From Burkholderia pyrrocinia (lineage in GTDB: Bacteria > Pseudomonadota > Gammaproteobacteria > Burkholderiales > Burkholderiaceae): a stretch of DNA of 64,000 nucleotides. A program made the position numbers and the translations under genes. The number at the start of each line of letters is the position of its first letter. Position 1 is the first letter of the stretch. Location of the stretch: positions 2,976,001-3,040,000 of the forward strand of contig NZ_CP024903.1 of the NCBI RefSeq assembly GCF_003330765.1, read 5' to 3'. The notes under the pieces are model-generated. The model saw only the letters and a program-made list of their open reading frames with translations. It was not told the origin of the DNA and did no database searches. This document shows positions 37,011 through 46,647 of this stretch, piece after piece.

Positions 37011-37026
37011 TTCACCATTTGATCAA
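37011..37026. promoter_or_regulatory. DmpR/XylR upstream activating site, distal half
   Basis: TTCACCATTTGATCAA matches 13 of 16 bases of the DmpR/XylR dyad consensus TTGATCAATTGATCAA. Its centre lies about 176 bases upstream of the predicted sigma-54 start. Confidence 0.65.
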
Positions 37027-37041
37027 CCCGATCGCACGCAT

Positions 37042-37057
37042 TTGATGAAATGATCAA
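37042..37057. promoter_or_regulatory. DmpR/XylR upstream activating site, strongest copy
   Basis: TTGATGAAATGATCAA matches 14 of 16 consensus bases. It is centred 31 bases (three helical turns) from the site at 37011-37026, the spacing seen in the TOL and dmp systems. Confidence 0.7.
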
Positions 37058-37126
37058 ATCGCTGCCGGCCCTGCGGCGCCGGTTGCGTAAATTTCTAAAA
37101 TCACGAGAAATCTCGACGGAGGAGAC

Positions 37127-38815
37127 ATGACGCGGCCCAGCCTGCCCCCCTTGCCACCGGACACCGACCTGCGCAAGCTGATCCATTTTTCGGCGAGCGA
37201 CGGCCGCATCTGGCTCGCCGGACAACGGATGGTGCTGCTGCATGCCGGCGCACTGGCGACGCTGCGCCAGGAACTGATGGAAAGCGTCGGGCCGGCGCAG
37301 ACGCGGCGTTTCTTCACGCGCGTCGGCTTCGCCGCCGGCGAACGGGACGCCGCGCTCGCCCGCGAGATCCGCAGCGGCGCATCGCTGTTCGACATGTTCC
37401 ACGTCGGCCCTCAGTTGCACATGCTCGAAGGCGCCGTGCAGGTCACGCCGTTGCGCTTCGAAGCCGACCCCGCGACGGGCGCGTTCTATTGCGAGTACCG
37501 TTGGGAACACTCATGGGAAGCCGACGTGCACCGCCGCACGTTCGGACCGCAGCCCGAGCCCGTGTGCTGGATGCTGATCGGCTATGCGACCGGTTATACG
37601 AGCGCCTTCATCGGTCGGACGATCCTGTTCAAGGAAACCGGCTGCGTCGGCATGCACGACGCGCACTGCACGATCGTCGGCAAGCCGGCCGAGGAATGGC
37701 CCGACGCCGAGGAAATCTCGTCGTGGTTCAAGGCCGACTCGCTGATCAATACGCTCCGCGACCTGCAGACCGAGGTCGAATCGCTGCGCCTCGAGATCGC
37801 GCCCGACGATGGCCGGACCCGGCTCGTCGGGCGCTCCGATGCGTTTCGCAGCGCCTATGCGCTGCTCGAAACGGCGGCGCCGACCAAGGTGGCCGTGCTG
37901 CTCACGGGAGAGACGGGTGTCGGCAAGGAGCGGTTCGCCCGCGCGCTGCACAGCCTCAGCCCGCGCGCCGCGAAGCCGTTCGTCGCGATCAACTGCGCGG
38001 CCATTCCGCACGCGCTGATCGAATCGGAGCTGTTCGGCGCGGAGAAGGGCGCGTTCACGGGCTCGCAGGCCGCGCGTGCCGGGCGCTTCGAACGCGCGGA
38101 CGGCGGCACGCTGTTCCTGGACGAGATCGGCGAATTGCCGCTCGACGTGCAGGCGAAGCTGCTGCGGGTGCTTCAGGAAGGCGAGGTCGAGCGGCTCGGC
38201 GCGACCGACGGCAGGAAGGTGGATGTCCGCGTCGTCGCGGCGACCAACCGCGACCTCGAACAGGCCGTGAATGACGGCACCTTTCGCGCCGACCTCTTCT
38301 ACCGGATCAATGTCTACCCCGTGCTGATTCCGCCGCTGCGCGACCGTCAGGACGACATCGCGCTGCTCGCCGATGCGATGCTCGAGCGCTTCGCGTCGCT
38401 GCACGGCAAGCCGACGCCCACGCTGACCGACTATGCATACGACGCGCTGCGCGGCTACCGGTGGCCCGGCAACGTGCGCGAGCTCGAGAACCTGATCGAG
38501 CGCGCGGTGATCCTGTCGCGTCCCAACCGCCCGGTCGACGCGAAGGACCTGTTCCCCGGTGTCGGGCTGCCCGGCGGCGCGACGGTCGACCGAGCCGGGC
38601 AGATCCGGCCGGCGGCCGCCCTGTCGATCGACTGCGCGACGATCCTCGATCAGTTGCAGGGCGGCGGCGGGCTCGACGGCCTCGAACGCGCGCTGCTGCA
38701 CGAGGCCGTCGACCGCGCGAACGGCAACCTGTCGGCCGCCGCGCGCCTGCTCGGCCTGACGCGCGCGCAGCTCAGCTATCGCCTCAACCGCAAACAGGAT
38801 CAGGAGGACGCGTGA
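37127..38815 (+). CDS. dmpR: Phenol-responsive sigma-54 activator (DmpR/MopR/PoxR type)
   Basis: 562-residue activator of the phenol operon. The N-terminal sensor (about 12-205, XylR_N plus V4R) keeps the phenol-pocket His98 and Trp126 and the zinc set Cys147, Glu170, Cys173 and Cys181, all at a constant offset of 8 from the residues described for MopR. A coiled B-linker follows (about 211-232). The AAA+ domain has Walker A GETGVGKE (261-268), the sigma-54 contact loop GAFTGS (308-313) and Walker B DEIGE (332-336). A Fis-type helix-turn-helix closes the protein (about 525-555). GGAGGAG precedes the ATG. It reads divergently from dmpK. Confidence 0.96.
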   Translation: MTRPSLPPLPPDTDLRKLIHFSASDGRIWLAGQRMVLLHAGALATLRQELMESVGPAQTRRFFTRVGFAAGERDAALAREIRSGASLFDMFHVGPQLHMLEGAVQVTPLRFEADPATGAFYCEYRWEHSWEADVHRRTFGPQPEPVCWMLIGYATGYTSAFIGRTILFKETGCVGMHDAHCTIVGKPAEEWPDAEEISSWFKADSLINTLRDLQTEVESLRLEIAPDDGRTRLVGRSDAFRSAYALLETAAPTKVAVLLTGETGVGKERFARALHSLSPRAAKPFVAINCAAIPHALIESELFGAEKGAFTGSQAARAGRFERADGGTLFLDEIGELPLDVQAKLLRVLQEGEVERLGATDGRKVDVRVVAATNRDLEQAVNDGTFRADLFYRINVYPVLIPPLRDRQDDIALLADAMLERFASLHGKPTPTLTDYAYDALRGYRWPGNVRELENLIERAVILSRPNRPVDAKDLFPGVGLPGGATVDRAGQIRPAAALSIDCATILDQLQGGGGLDGLERALLHEAVDRANGNLSAAARLLGLTRAQLSYRLNRKQDQEDA

Positions 38816-38816
38816 C

Positions 38817-39572
38817 ATGAACACCATCCTGCCCGCGCATCCGGTCGACGACGCGCTGCCCGACGACGCGTCGGGCGCGACCGAGCCCGCCGCCGACGAC
38901 CCGGTCGAACCGCACGCGCGCACGCTCAGCGAGCATGCGTACCACCAGCTTCGTCAGCACATCATCGAAGGGCACTACCCGCCAGGCGCGAAGCTGCGCG
39001 TCGAGCATCTGAAGAACGTGTACGGTGTTGGCGCAGGCACGCTGCGCGAAGCGCTCACGCGGCTCGTCAGCGACGCACTGGTCGTGGCCGAAGGGCAGCG
39101 CGGCTTTCGCGTGACGCCGATGTCGGTCGACGACCTGGAAGCGATCACGCGGCTGCGCATTCACATCGAGGTCGATGCGCTGCGCGAATCCGTGCGACGC
39201 GGCGACGATGCATGGGCGCAGCGCGTGCGCCAGAGCTTCGAGATGCTGTCGGCATGGGAGCAGCCGGTATCGATCGCGCACCGGACCGCATGGGAAGCGT
39301 GCAACCGGCGCTTTCACGAAGCGCTGATTTCGGCCGCCGCGACGCCGTGGACCTATCTGATCCTGCGCATGCTGTCGCAGCAAAGCGAACGTTACCGGCG
39401 TGTGTGTATCGGGCTCGGCGATTCGAAACGCGACGTGCATGCGGAACACACGTGCCTGTACGAAGCCGCGATGCGGCGTGCCGATGCACGCGCCGCGCTC
39501 GCGCTCGAAGACCATATCGGCACGACGCTCGCCGTGGTGCGCAACGCGCCGCCCGGCACGCTGCCGTTCTAG
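38817..39572 (+). CDS. GntR (FadR subfamily) regulator linked to dmpR
   Basis: 251-residue regulator with an acidic Ala/Pro N-terminal extension (1-35), a winged helix (about 36-100; TLSEHAYHQLRQHIIEGHYPPGAKL) and an FCD ligand domain (about 108-240). It starts one base after the dmpR stop, so the two are coupled. By position it resembles AphS-type GntR repressors found with phenol hydroxylase genes in Comamonas, which silence the pathway without phenol. Its own target here is inferred. Confidence 0.88.
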   Translation: MNTILPAHPVDDALPDDASGATEPAADDPVEPHARTLSEHAYHQLRQHIIEGHYPPGAKLRVEHLKNVYGVGAGTLREALTRLVSDALVVAEGQRGFRVTPMSVDDLEAITRLRIHIEVDALRESVRRGDDAWAQRVRQSFEMLSAWEQPVSIAHRTAWEACNRRFHEALISAAATPWTYLILRMLSQQSERYRRVCIGLGDSKRDVHAEHTCLYEAAMRRADARAALALEDHIGTTLAVVRNAPPGTLPF

Positions 39573-39596
39573 CGCAAGACGGCGCGCTCGCGACGC

Positions 39597-40421
39597 TCAG
39601 GCGAGTTCGGGATACCCGTGCGCGGCCGCATCCCGCGCGAACCACGCAATCGTATCGTAGTCGTGCGGCGACAACTGCTCGAATCCCTTCAACCGCAATA
39701 CCCTCGCCCGTTCCGCATCGGCAGCGGCTGCGTGATCGAGCGCATCCTGCAACGCGGCGACCCGCGCTTCCTCCAGCGCCCGCGATGCGATGAACGGCAG
39801 CCCCGGCGCGGATGCCGTCGTATCGATGATCCGGATGTCGTTCAGCAAGTCGGGCAGCGCATCGCGCACATACGCGAACGTCACGCAGTCGATCGCCGCG
39901 CAATCGGCTTCGTCTGACGCCAGCGCACGCAGCACGTTCAGGTGCGAACCGAACGGCGTGACCGATCCGAAGAATCTTCCATCGTGCGCGTGTGGCGCAA
40001 CCGCGTGCCGGAACGCGTTCATTCCGCTGTGCGAATCCTCGCCGTTGAATGCGGCCCGCAGCCCGCGACATGCGGCGAGCGTCGTCGCGCCGCCCGCATG
40101 TACACGGGCCGACACGACCAGCACGCTGCTGTAGTGCGCACCGCGGCAGCCGTCCGCGTCGAATGCGGGTGTCGCGATCAATCGAACTGTGTCGCGCAAG
40201 CCAAGCATCCGGTACGGGTAGCCGCAGGTCTGCGACAGCAGCAGATCGTCGCGCCGCCACAGCGCATGCAGATCGTCGAACGGCTCGCCGGGCAGCACGA
40301 CGTCGGCGGGCCCGCCCGCCTGCGCGAACGCATCGAGCGCGTCGCGCAGCAGCGCGCGCCACAGTTCGGCGTGGCGCGGCGTCACGTTGTACATCGGCAG
40401 TGCTGCGATCCATTGGCTCAT
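39597..40421 (-). CDS. PhnD-like phosphate/phosphonate binding-domain protein
   Basis: 274-residue protein with the PhnD-type substrate-binding fold (DLLLSQTCGYPYRML, GAHYSSVLVVSAR, FNGEDSHSGMNAFRHAVAPHA). It lacks a signal peptide: it begins MSQWIAALPMYNVTP. It may therefore be cytoplasmic, unlike real transport binding proteins. No transporter genes are adjacent. Ligand unknown. Such stand-alone PhnD domains are common in Burkholderia and could act as sensors or scavengers. Confidence 0.78.
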   Translation of the reverse strand: MSQWIAALPMYNVTPRHAELWRALLRDALDAFAQAGGPADVVLPGEPFDDLHALWRRDDLLLSQTCGYPYRMLGLRDTVRLIATPAFDADGCRGAHYSSVLVVSARVHAGGATTLAACRGLRAAFNGEDSHSGMNAFRHAVAPHAHDGRFFGSVTPFGSHLNVLRALASDEADCAAIDCVTFAYVRDALPDLLNDIRIIDTTASAPGLPFIASRALEEARVAALQDALDHAAAADAERARVLRLKGFEQLSPHDYDTIAWFARDAAAHGYPELA

Positions 40422-40714
40422 GCCCGCATTCTACGCATCGATATTGGCGCGGCGGAATCCGGTTCGATCACGCTAAAACAGGTGCCGAACGTGCCACGGC
40501 GGCCTGAAAGCTTATCGGCCGCACGACGATAAGCAAATGCGAATCGATTGGTTGGTCATACCGCGCCCTCCCGGTAACGTCCCGATGCCTGCCTCCGCAT
40601 CGCCGCCGCGCGCCATGCGGGGCAGGCCGACCGTGATCCGCGCGACGCCCGGGCATCCGGGCCGGCGCACCGGCTCGATTGCCCGCGCCGCCCGTTCCAT
40701 CCCGCTTCAGCACC

Positions 40715-41740
40715 ATGGCCGAATACTTCGACGTCGACCACGCGCGCGCGATTGCCGCGCTCGACGCCCGCTTCACCGCCCGCACCGAATGGCCGACCTG
40801 GCTGCTGGTCGTCGCGATCTACGGCGGCTGGCTCGCCGTGCTGCTGCTCGTGCGTGCGGAGCGCCTGTCGCTCGCGGCCGCGACGCCGCCGCTGATCCTG
40901 CTCGGCGCGTGGCACCTGTCGCTGCAGCATGAGCTGCTGCACGGCCATCCGACGCGCTCCGCATGCGTGAACCGGCTGCTCGGCTATCCGCCGCTAACGG
41001 TCTGGTATCCGTACACGCTGTATCGCGACACGCACCTCGACCATCACCGCGACGCGGACCTGACCGTGCCCGGCGTCGATCCCGAAACGAACTATGTTGC
41101 ACGCGAACGCTGGGCGCGGCTGCCGCGCTGGCGTCGCGCGCTGACGGTCGCACGCAAGACCTTCGTCGGGCGGATCGTCGTCGGGCCGCCGCTGAGCATC
41201 GCCGCGACGTTCGCCGATGCGTTCGCCGCGTTCCGGCGCGGCGACTTCCGTTATGTGCCGATGTGGGCGATGCACGCTGCATGCGTGGTCGCGCTGCTCG
41301 CGTGGCTGCAATGGGCGATCGGTGTGCCGTGGTGGTACTACTTGCTGGCGGTCACGTGGCCCGCGCTGTCGCTGGCGATGATCCGCTCGCTTTACGAGCA
41401 CCGCGCCGCGCCGCGCCCGAAGGCGCGCATCGCGATCAACGAGGCCGGCGTCGCGATGCGGCTGCTGTACCTGAACAACAACTATCATCTCGTCCATCAC
41501 GACCTGCCGAAGCTGCCGTGGTACGACCTGCCGCGCGCCTACCGGATGCGGCGCGATGCGTATGCGGAAAAATGCGGCGGCTTCGTGATCCGCGGCGGGT
41601 ATCGCGAGCTGCTGGCGCGCCATGCGTGGACGCCGACCGATGCGCCCGTGCATCCGTTCGATCAAGGCACGGAATCGCTGTCGACAGGCAGCGGAGTGAA
41701 GGTGGCAGTGATCGACGGAGTGCTGCAGGTCAGTACCTGA
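40715..41740 (+). CDS. Membrane fatty acid desaturase family protein
   Basis: 341-residue integral-membrane diiron protein. Three histidine boxes are intact: HELLHGH (about 72-78), HLDHH (about 107-111) and HLVHHD (about 259-264). Membrane spans surround them (about 27-45, 50-70 and 180-225). The ATG at 40715 is preferred to a TTG 12 codons upstream. The substrate could be an acyl lipid or an aromatic or alkane side chain; the short form resembles beta-carotene hydroxylase/desaturase relatives. There is no evident operon partner. Confidence 0.85.
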   Translation: MAEYFDVDHARAIAALDARFTARTEWPTWLLVVAIYGGWLAVLLLVRAERLSLAAATPPLILLGAWHLSLQHELLHGHPTRSACVNRLLGYPPLTVWYPYTLYRDTHLDHHRDADLTVPGVDPETNYVARERWARLPRWRRALTVARKTFVGRIVVGPPLSIAATFADAFAAFRRGDFRYVPMWAMHAACVVALLAWLQWAIGVPWWYYLLAVTWPALSLAMIRSLYEHRAAPRPKARIAINEAGVAMRLLYLNNNYHLVHHDLPKLPWYDLPRAYRMRRDAYAEKCGGFVIRGGYRELLARHAWTPTDAPVHPFDQGTESLSTGSGVKVAVIDGVLQVST

Positions 41741-41981
41741 CGTTCGACGAAGCCGCACGTCGTCGTGAAGTCGACCGAATCGACACTGCAGGCGCAGGAC
41801 CGCGCGGTCGACGATCTATCCGCCCCGCCGCGAATTTCTTACGAAAAGCCGACGGCACCGATCTTCGCCGACGAATTGCCAATTGTGCTGGCAATGCCCA
41901 GAATGGCGGCTCATCCGGGGCTTCCAACAATCATTCGCCCCGGCTCTGCGGTCCGGCCCAGCGCCCCATTCCCCGACGACG

Positions 41982-43184
41982 ATGCAACCGAACACCCCGC
42001 CCGGCGCGATCCGCGCGATCGGCAACGACTGGTCCGTTTCCGCGATCACCGCGGGCTTTCTCGCGGTACTGATTTCCTATGCGGGCCCGCTCGCGATCTT
42101 TTTCCAGGCCGCGCAGGCGGCCCACGCGTCCAACGCCATGGTGTCGTCGTGGGTCTGGGCGATCTCGATCGGCGCGGGCGTATCGGGCCTGTTCGCGAGC
42201 TGGAAGCTGAAGGTGCCGGTCGTCACCGCGTGGTCGGCGCCCGGCACCGCGCTGCTCGTCGGCCTGTTTCCGCAACTGACGCTCAACCAGGCCGTCGGCG
42301 CGTACATCACGGCCGCGCTGATCATCCTGCTGATCGGCGTGACCGGCTATTTCGACCGGCTCGTGCGCCACATTCCGCGCGGCATCGCGTGCGGGATGAT
42401 GGCCGGCATCCTGCTGCCGTTCGGCACGCATGCGTTCGCCGCCGCGTCCGCGCAGCCCGCGCTCGCGTTCGGGATGATCGCGGCCTACGTGATCTTCAGG
42501 CGCCTGCTGCCGCGCTACAGCATCGTGCTCGTGCTGCTGACGGGCGCCGCGCTCGCGACGCTGCTCGGGATGACGCATCTCGGCAACGTGTCGCCGAGCA
42601 TCGCGCGGCCGATCTTCATCGCACCCGAATGGACGCTCGGCACGACGCTCAGCCTCGCGCTGCCGCTCGTCGTCGTCAGCCTCACCGGCCAGTTCCTGCC
42701 GGGGATGACGATCCTGCGCGTGTCGGGCTATCACACGAGCGCGCGCCCGATCATCACGGCCACCAGCGTGATGTCGCTCGTCGTCGCGTGCTTCGGCGGA
42801 ATCACGATCGTCGTCGCAGCGATCACCGCGGCGCTCTGCACCGGCAAAGACGCGCACGAGGATCCGGACCGGCGCTACGTCGCGGGGCTCGCGAACGGCG
42901 CGTTCTACCTGATCGGCGGGCTCTTCGCGGGCACGATCGTCACGGTGTTCTTCGCGTTGCCGAAAGCGTTCGTCGCGATCCTCGCGGGGCTCGCGCTGAT
43001 CGGCGCGATCAGCGCGAACGTGCATGGGATCTTCGAGGACGAGAACCACCGCGAAGCGTCGGTGATCACGTTCCTCGCGACCGCGTCGGGCATGACGTGG
43101 CTCGGGCTCAGCTCCGCGTTCTGGGGAATCGTGATCGGGTCGCTTTCGTATGCGGTACTGAACAAGGTGCGGCGGCCGGCGTGA
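41982..43184 (+). CDS. benE: Benzoate/H+ symporter BenE family
   Basis: 400-residue inner-membrane transporter with about 12 hydrophobic segments. Family blocks include WSVSAITAGFLAVLISYAGP, WAISIGAGVSGL, TAWSAPGTALL and GNVSPSIARP. The ATG at 41982 begins MQPNTPPGAIRAIGNDW. BenE carriers import benzoate, consistent with a neighbourhood devoted to aromatics, though no benzoate dioxygenase is in the window. It converges with an NAD(P)-binding protein gene 34 bases away. Confidence 0.88.
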   Translation: MQPNTPPGAIRAIGNDWSVSAITAGFLAVLISYAGPLAIFFQAAQAAHASNAMVSSWVWAISIGAGVSGLFASWKLKVPVVTAWSAPGTALLVGLFPQLTLNQAVGAYITAALIILLIGVTGYFDRLVRHIPRGIACGMMAGILLPFGTHAFAAASAQPALAFGMIAAYVIFRRLLPRYSIVLVLLTGAALATLLGMTHLGNVSPSIARPIFIAPEWTLGTTLSLALPLVVVSLTGQFLPGMTILRVSGYHTSARPIITATSVMSLVVACFGGITIVVAAITAALCTGKDAHEDPDRRYVAGLANGAFYLIGGLFAGTIVTVFFALPKAFVAILAGLALIGAISANVHGIFEDENHREASVITFLATASGMTWLGLSSAFWGIVIGSLSYAVLNKVRRPA

Positions 43185-43218
43185 TGCGCATCGTGCGCAG
43201 CGCTCGCCGCCGCCTCGA

Positions 43219-44106
43219 TCATCGCGCGTGCTGGCGCACCAGTTGCGCGAGCGCATCCGTCAGCGTCGTCGTCCCGTAAAGCCGCTCCGACACGCCGGCC
43301 TCGACGTCGATCTGTCCGGCGTTGTGCACGTCGTAGAGATCGACGATCAACTGCGCATGGCGTTCGCCGAGCCCCGCGCGCAGCAGCGTCGCGGTCCATG
43401 TGTCGCGCGGCAGCTCATGCGCAACGATCGCGCGGCCGGCCGCCGCGCCGAGCGTATCTGCGATCGCCGTCACGCTCACCCGCCGCGGCCCTTCGACGCT
43501 GACGATGCGCGGCCCGTTGCCGCCTTCGGCCGCATCGAGCAGCAGCCCCGCCGCAACGACGCCCACATCGGGCGCCCAGACTGTCGGAAATACCTTGGTC
43601 ACCGGATGATGAAAGCTCGGCAGCACGCCGGTTCCGAGCGCGACCGGCAGGATCCGCATCCAGTTCTGCAGATGCTCGGCCGAACGCAGCAGCGTCAGTT
43701 GCGTCGGGATCGTTTTCAGCCGTTCCTCGAGGTAATGAAACAAACGGGTGATGCCCGTATTGCCGTCGCGCTCCGCGCCGTAGTCCGACAGCGTGAGCAG
43801 CGCCGGCGGCGGGTTCGCGGCGAGGGCGGCGGTCGCGATGTCGATCGTTCGCGTCATCGTCACGGCCGGATCGCTGTCGGCGACGGGCACCGGGCACAGC
43901 ATCTGCACGGCCCGCGCGCCGTCGATCGCCGCCGCGACCGCGCTCAAGTCCGTCAGCGGCGCAATCGCCACGTCGCAACCGAGCTGCTCGAAGCGTTCAC
44001 GATGACGTGTGTCGCGCAGCACCGCGCGCACGGGATGGCCTGCGTTACGCAGGGTCGTTACGGTCGACAGGCCGACGTTGCCGGATGCACCGAAGATCAC
44101 GAACAC
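43219..44106 (-). CDS. NmrA-like NAD(P)-binding protein
   Basis: 295-residue Rossmann protein of the atypical short-chain dehydrogenase/NmrA group. It opens with FVIFGASGNVGLSTV, a dinucleotide-binding glycine motif. There is no standard YxxxK catalytic pair in the expected place, so it may be a redox sensor or quinone oxidoreductase-like enzyme (QOR2 type). The GTG at 44106 with AGGAG upstream is chosen; the long frame to 44292 overlaps the region before the AraC gene. It is probably in a unit of its own. Confidence 0.8.
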   Translation of the reverse strand: MFVIFGASGNVGLSTVTTLRNAGHPVRAVLRDTRHRERFEQLGCDVAIAPLTDLSAVAAAIDGARAVQMLCPVPVADSDPAVTMTRTIDIATAALAANPPPALLTLSDYGAERDGNTGITRLFHYLEERLKTIPTQLTLLRSAEHLQNWMRILPVALGTGVLPSFHHPVTKVFPTVWAPDVGVVAAGLLLDAAEGGNGPRIVSVEGPRRVSVTAIADTLGAAAGRAIVAHELPRDTWTATLLRAGLGERHAQLIVDLYDVHNAGQIDVEAGVSERLYGTTTLTDALAQLVRQHAR

Positions 44107-44248
44107 GATCCGCTCCTGTGGGATGAAGGTGTAGTGATTGTCTGCATGCGCGGCCAGGACGGCGCGCAGGAAGGGATGATTCGAACAGGAAAGGATGACG
44201 AGATGCGAGGTCGCGCACGGATCGCGCGGCCCGCACGCCCACCGGCGG

Positions 44249-45172
44249 CTATCGACGTGAAGGCTTCTCGCTGTCCTCGCCGTCATAAGCAAGCCTGAGC
44301 CCGCCCCGCCCTCCCGATCGCGCGATCTCCGTCGGCGTCGCGCCGAGCACGCGGTTCATCCAGTTCGCCATGTGGCTCTGGTGCGCGAAACCGGCTTCGA
44401 GCGCGATCTGGCTGATGCTGAGCCGGCCTTCGAGCAGCAGCGTCTTCGCACGCTCGACCCGGCGCCGCACGACGTACTGGTGCACGGGCATCCCGAGCGT
44501 TTCGCGGAACAGCACCTTGAAATGGGGCACGCTGATCGACACGAGCGCAGCGAGTTCGGCCAGCGTCATGCGCCGGTCGAGGTTCGCCTCGACATAGTCG
44601 ATCACGCGCGCCGCCGCCTTCGGCGCGAGCGCACGCCGGCGCTCGCGGAACGTCGGCTGGCTGTCGACCAGCCGCGCGACCAGCGCCGTGCACAGGCTTT
44701 CCGCATAGAGTGGGTCCGACGCGTCGTCCGCTTCGAGTTCGGCGGCCATCGCCCACGCGATGTGCTGCAGGCGCGGGTCGCGCACCTGCAGCCGGCGGCG
44801 GATCTGCGCCTGCGACGGCTTCAACTCGAGGTGCTCGAAGGTCCGCCGCACGAACGTGTCGCCGAGCATGATGTGCAGGATCCGGCAGTCGGCGCTGTCG
44901 GTCCACTGGCCGGGCAGGCCGGCCGGAATCACGTCGACATCGCCGTGCGCCTGGATGCGCGACACGCGCTCGCCGTCGCACACGCAGTCCGCGCGAACGG
45001 GCGAGCCGATATGCACGCCGATGCGGTGATGGTCGGCCGCCGGAATCCGGTACGTGCCGGCGCGAATGTCGAGCAGCGCCGCGCCGAAGCCTCGCCAGCC
45101 GCGCCCGCTGCTGGAACGCAGGCTGACCGGCACGCCGTTGTCCGGCGGTGCGGCGAGAATCGGATCGCTCAT
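44249..45172 (-). CDS. AraC family transcriptional regulator
   Basis: 307-residue regulator with an N-terminal cupin-like sensing domain (about 30-170) and a C-terminal double helix-turn-helix (about 200-295; MTLAELAALVSISVPHFKVLF and LSISQIALEAGFAHQSHMANW). The ATG at 45172 is chosen; a longer frame extends into the divergent region. The natural target may be the NmrA-like gene downstream (142 bases) or the small gene divergently placed at 45363. Confidence 0.88.
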   Translation of the reverse strand: MSDPILAAPPDNGVPVSLRSSSGRGWRGFGAALLDIRAGTYRIPAADHHRIGVHIGSPVRADCVCDGERVSRIQAHGDVDVIPAGLPGQWTDSADCRILHIMLGDTFVRRTFEHLELKPSQAQIRRRLQVRDPRLQHIAWAMAAELEADDASDPLYAESLCTALVARLVDSQPTFRERRRALAPKAAARVIDYVEANLDRRMTLAELAALVSISVPHFKVLFRETLGMPVHQYVVRRRVERAKTLLLEGRLSISQIALEAGFAHQSHMANWMNRVLGATPTEIARSGGRGGLRLAYDGEDSEKPSRR

Positions 45173-45362
45173 GGCCTGGCTCCATCCGCTCGTGTATGAA
45201 CGCGCATTGTGACGCGTTTTCTGCCGGCGTGCCGGGCCTGCGGGGGCCGGATCGGGACCGATGAAAAAGATCATCCGTTCCTGCTCAAGCCGATCCTTGC
45301 GTGAGCGCCGGCGGGCGCCGTGCCACTTACGATCGCTCCATCCGACACCTACGGAGCCCGTC

Positions 45363-45560
45363 ATGTCCCATTCCTGCCCGCGGCGCGCGGCAATCGCCGC
45401 CCTGCCGCCGTCCGGCGCCGCCCGCCTTCACACCCTCTCCCGCGCCAATGGCGCCCGGTCTGCCGTTGCCGAATGGTGCCTGCGCGTCGTCGGCTGGCGT
45501 CGGCTCGAACGGCTGCTCGCGTCCATTCCCGACAGCAACGACGACTTCGGACTCGTCTGA
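45363..45560 (+). CDS. Small hypothetical protein
   Basis: 65-residue Ala/Arg-rich protein (MSHSCPRRAAIAALPPSG ... ASIPDSNDDFGLV). GGAG lies 9 bases upstream of the ATG, which supports translation. No domain is recognised. It reads divergently from the AraC gene and convergently with the LysR gene. The high GC makes chance frames of this length common, so confidence is moderate. Confidence 0.4.
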   Translation: MSHSCPRRAAIAALPPSGAARLHTLSRANGARSAVAEWCLRVVGWRRLERLLASIPDSNDDFGLV

Positions 45561-45594
45561 CCGGCCGGCGCGAGCGGCGTCCGCCCGCCTGCGC

Positions 45595-46548
45595 CTACTT
45601 GCGCCGCCGCTCGTGCGGCGCCACCGTCGCGCCGTCGATCACCGGCGCGCCCTGCTTGATCAGGAAATCGCGAAACAGCCCCGTCACCTGCGAGATTCGC
45701 CGGTCGGCGAGCGTGACCACCACCCATTCGCGCTCGATCGGGCTGCCCGGAAACGGCAACTGCCCAAGCAGCCCTGTGCGCAGTTCGAGTGCACACGCGT
45801 GCAACGACAGGAATGCGATGCCCAGCCCGGCTTCGGCCATCTGCTTGATCGCCTCGTTGCTCGACAATTCGGAACCCACATGGAATCGGTAGCCGGCCGT
45901 CTTGAACAGGGTCTCGACAGTCGAGCGCGTGCCCGCGCCGCGTTCGCGCACCAGCAGGTGCGCGGACTCGAGATCCTTCAGCGTGACGCGCTTGCGCTGC
46001 ATCAGTGGATGACCAGGCGCCGCGACGAACACCATCGGATGTTTCGCGAACTCGACCGCATGCGTGCGCAGCTCCTTCGGCGGGCTGCCCATCACCGCGA
46101 GATCGATTTCATGCGTCGCGAGCATGCGAATGATGTCGTCGCGGTTGCCGACCTTGAAATACGTCTTCACGTGCGGACGCGTCGCGGTGAATTTCACGAG
46201 CAGCGGCGGGATCAGATACTCGGCCGTCGTAATCGCGCCGATCCGCAGCGTGCCGCCGAGATCGCCCGTCAACGCCGCCACTTCGTCGCCGGCCTCGCTC
46301 CACAGATGCAGGATCTCGCGCGCATAGCGCGCGACGATCTCGCCGGCCGCGGTCAACTGCACGCCGCGCCCCACCCGCTGCAGCACGGCGGCGCCCACGG
46401 CCTCCTCGAGCAGGCGAACCTGCAGCGAAACGGCCGGCTGCGTAAGGTTCAGCTCCTCGGCCGCCCGCGACACGCTGCCGAGCCGCGCGATCATGTCCAG
46501 CGCCTTCAGCTGCCGGAACGTCGCGGTCTTTCCTATAAGTGAATACAT
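45595..46548 (-). CDS. LysR family regulator (CbbR-like) divergent from ndh
   Basis: 317-residue regulator. The winged helix spans about residues 10-70 (TFRQLKALDMIARLGSVSRAAEELNLTQPAVSLQ); the effector domain about 95-300 resembles CbbR/CysB-like proteins. The ATG at 46548 has no good ribosome site, so the start could be leaderless or slightly different. The shared motif at 46549-46578 begins at the base next to its start codon, and recurs upstream of the gene at 48330, suggesting a small regulon. Confidence 0.88.
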   Translation of the reverse strand: MYSLIGKTATFRQLKALDMIARLGSVSRAAEELNLTQPAVSLQVRLLEEAVGAAVLQRVGRGVQLTAAGEIVARYAREILHLWSEAGDEVAALTGDLGGTLRIGAITTAEYLIPPLLVKFTATRPHVKTYFKVGNRDDIIRMLATHEIDLAVMGSPPKELRTHAVEFAKHPMVFVAAPGHPLMQRKRVTLKDLESAHLLVRERGAGTRSTVETLFKTAGYRFHVGSELSSNEAIKQMAEAGLGIAFLSLHACALELRTGLLGQLPFPGSPIEREWVVVTLADRRISQVTGLFRDFLIKQGAPVIDGATVAPHERRRK

Positions 46549-46578
46549 ATGAGTCGCTTATAAACATTAAATTGTTCG
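46549..46578. promoter_or_regulatory. Shared regulatory motif, copy 1 (LysR-ndh intergenic region)
   Basis: ATGAGTCG-CT-TATAAACATTAAATTG-TTCG, about 70 bases before the ndh start. It is nearly the same as copy 2 at 48224-48252, and the similarity extends about 15 bases further left (GAATACATATGAGTCG versus GAATCGTATGAGTCG). Confidence 0.6.
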
Positions 46579-46647
46579 AGTGGGTTCGAAACTATATCGT
46601 CGGTTCCTGAGCAATGTCATCCGAATCGTCATCAGCGGGAGCCCAAC

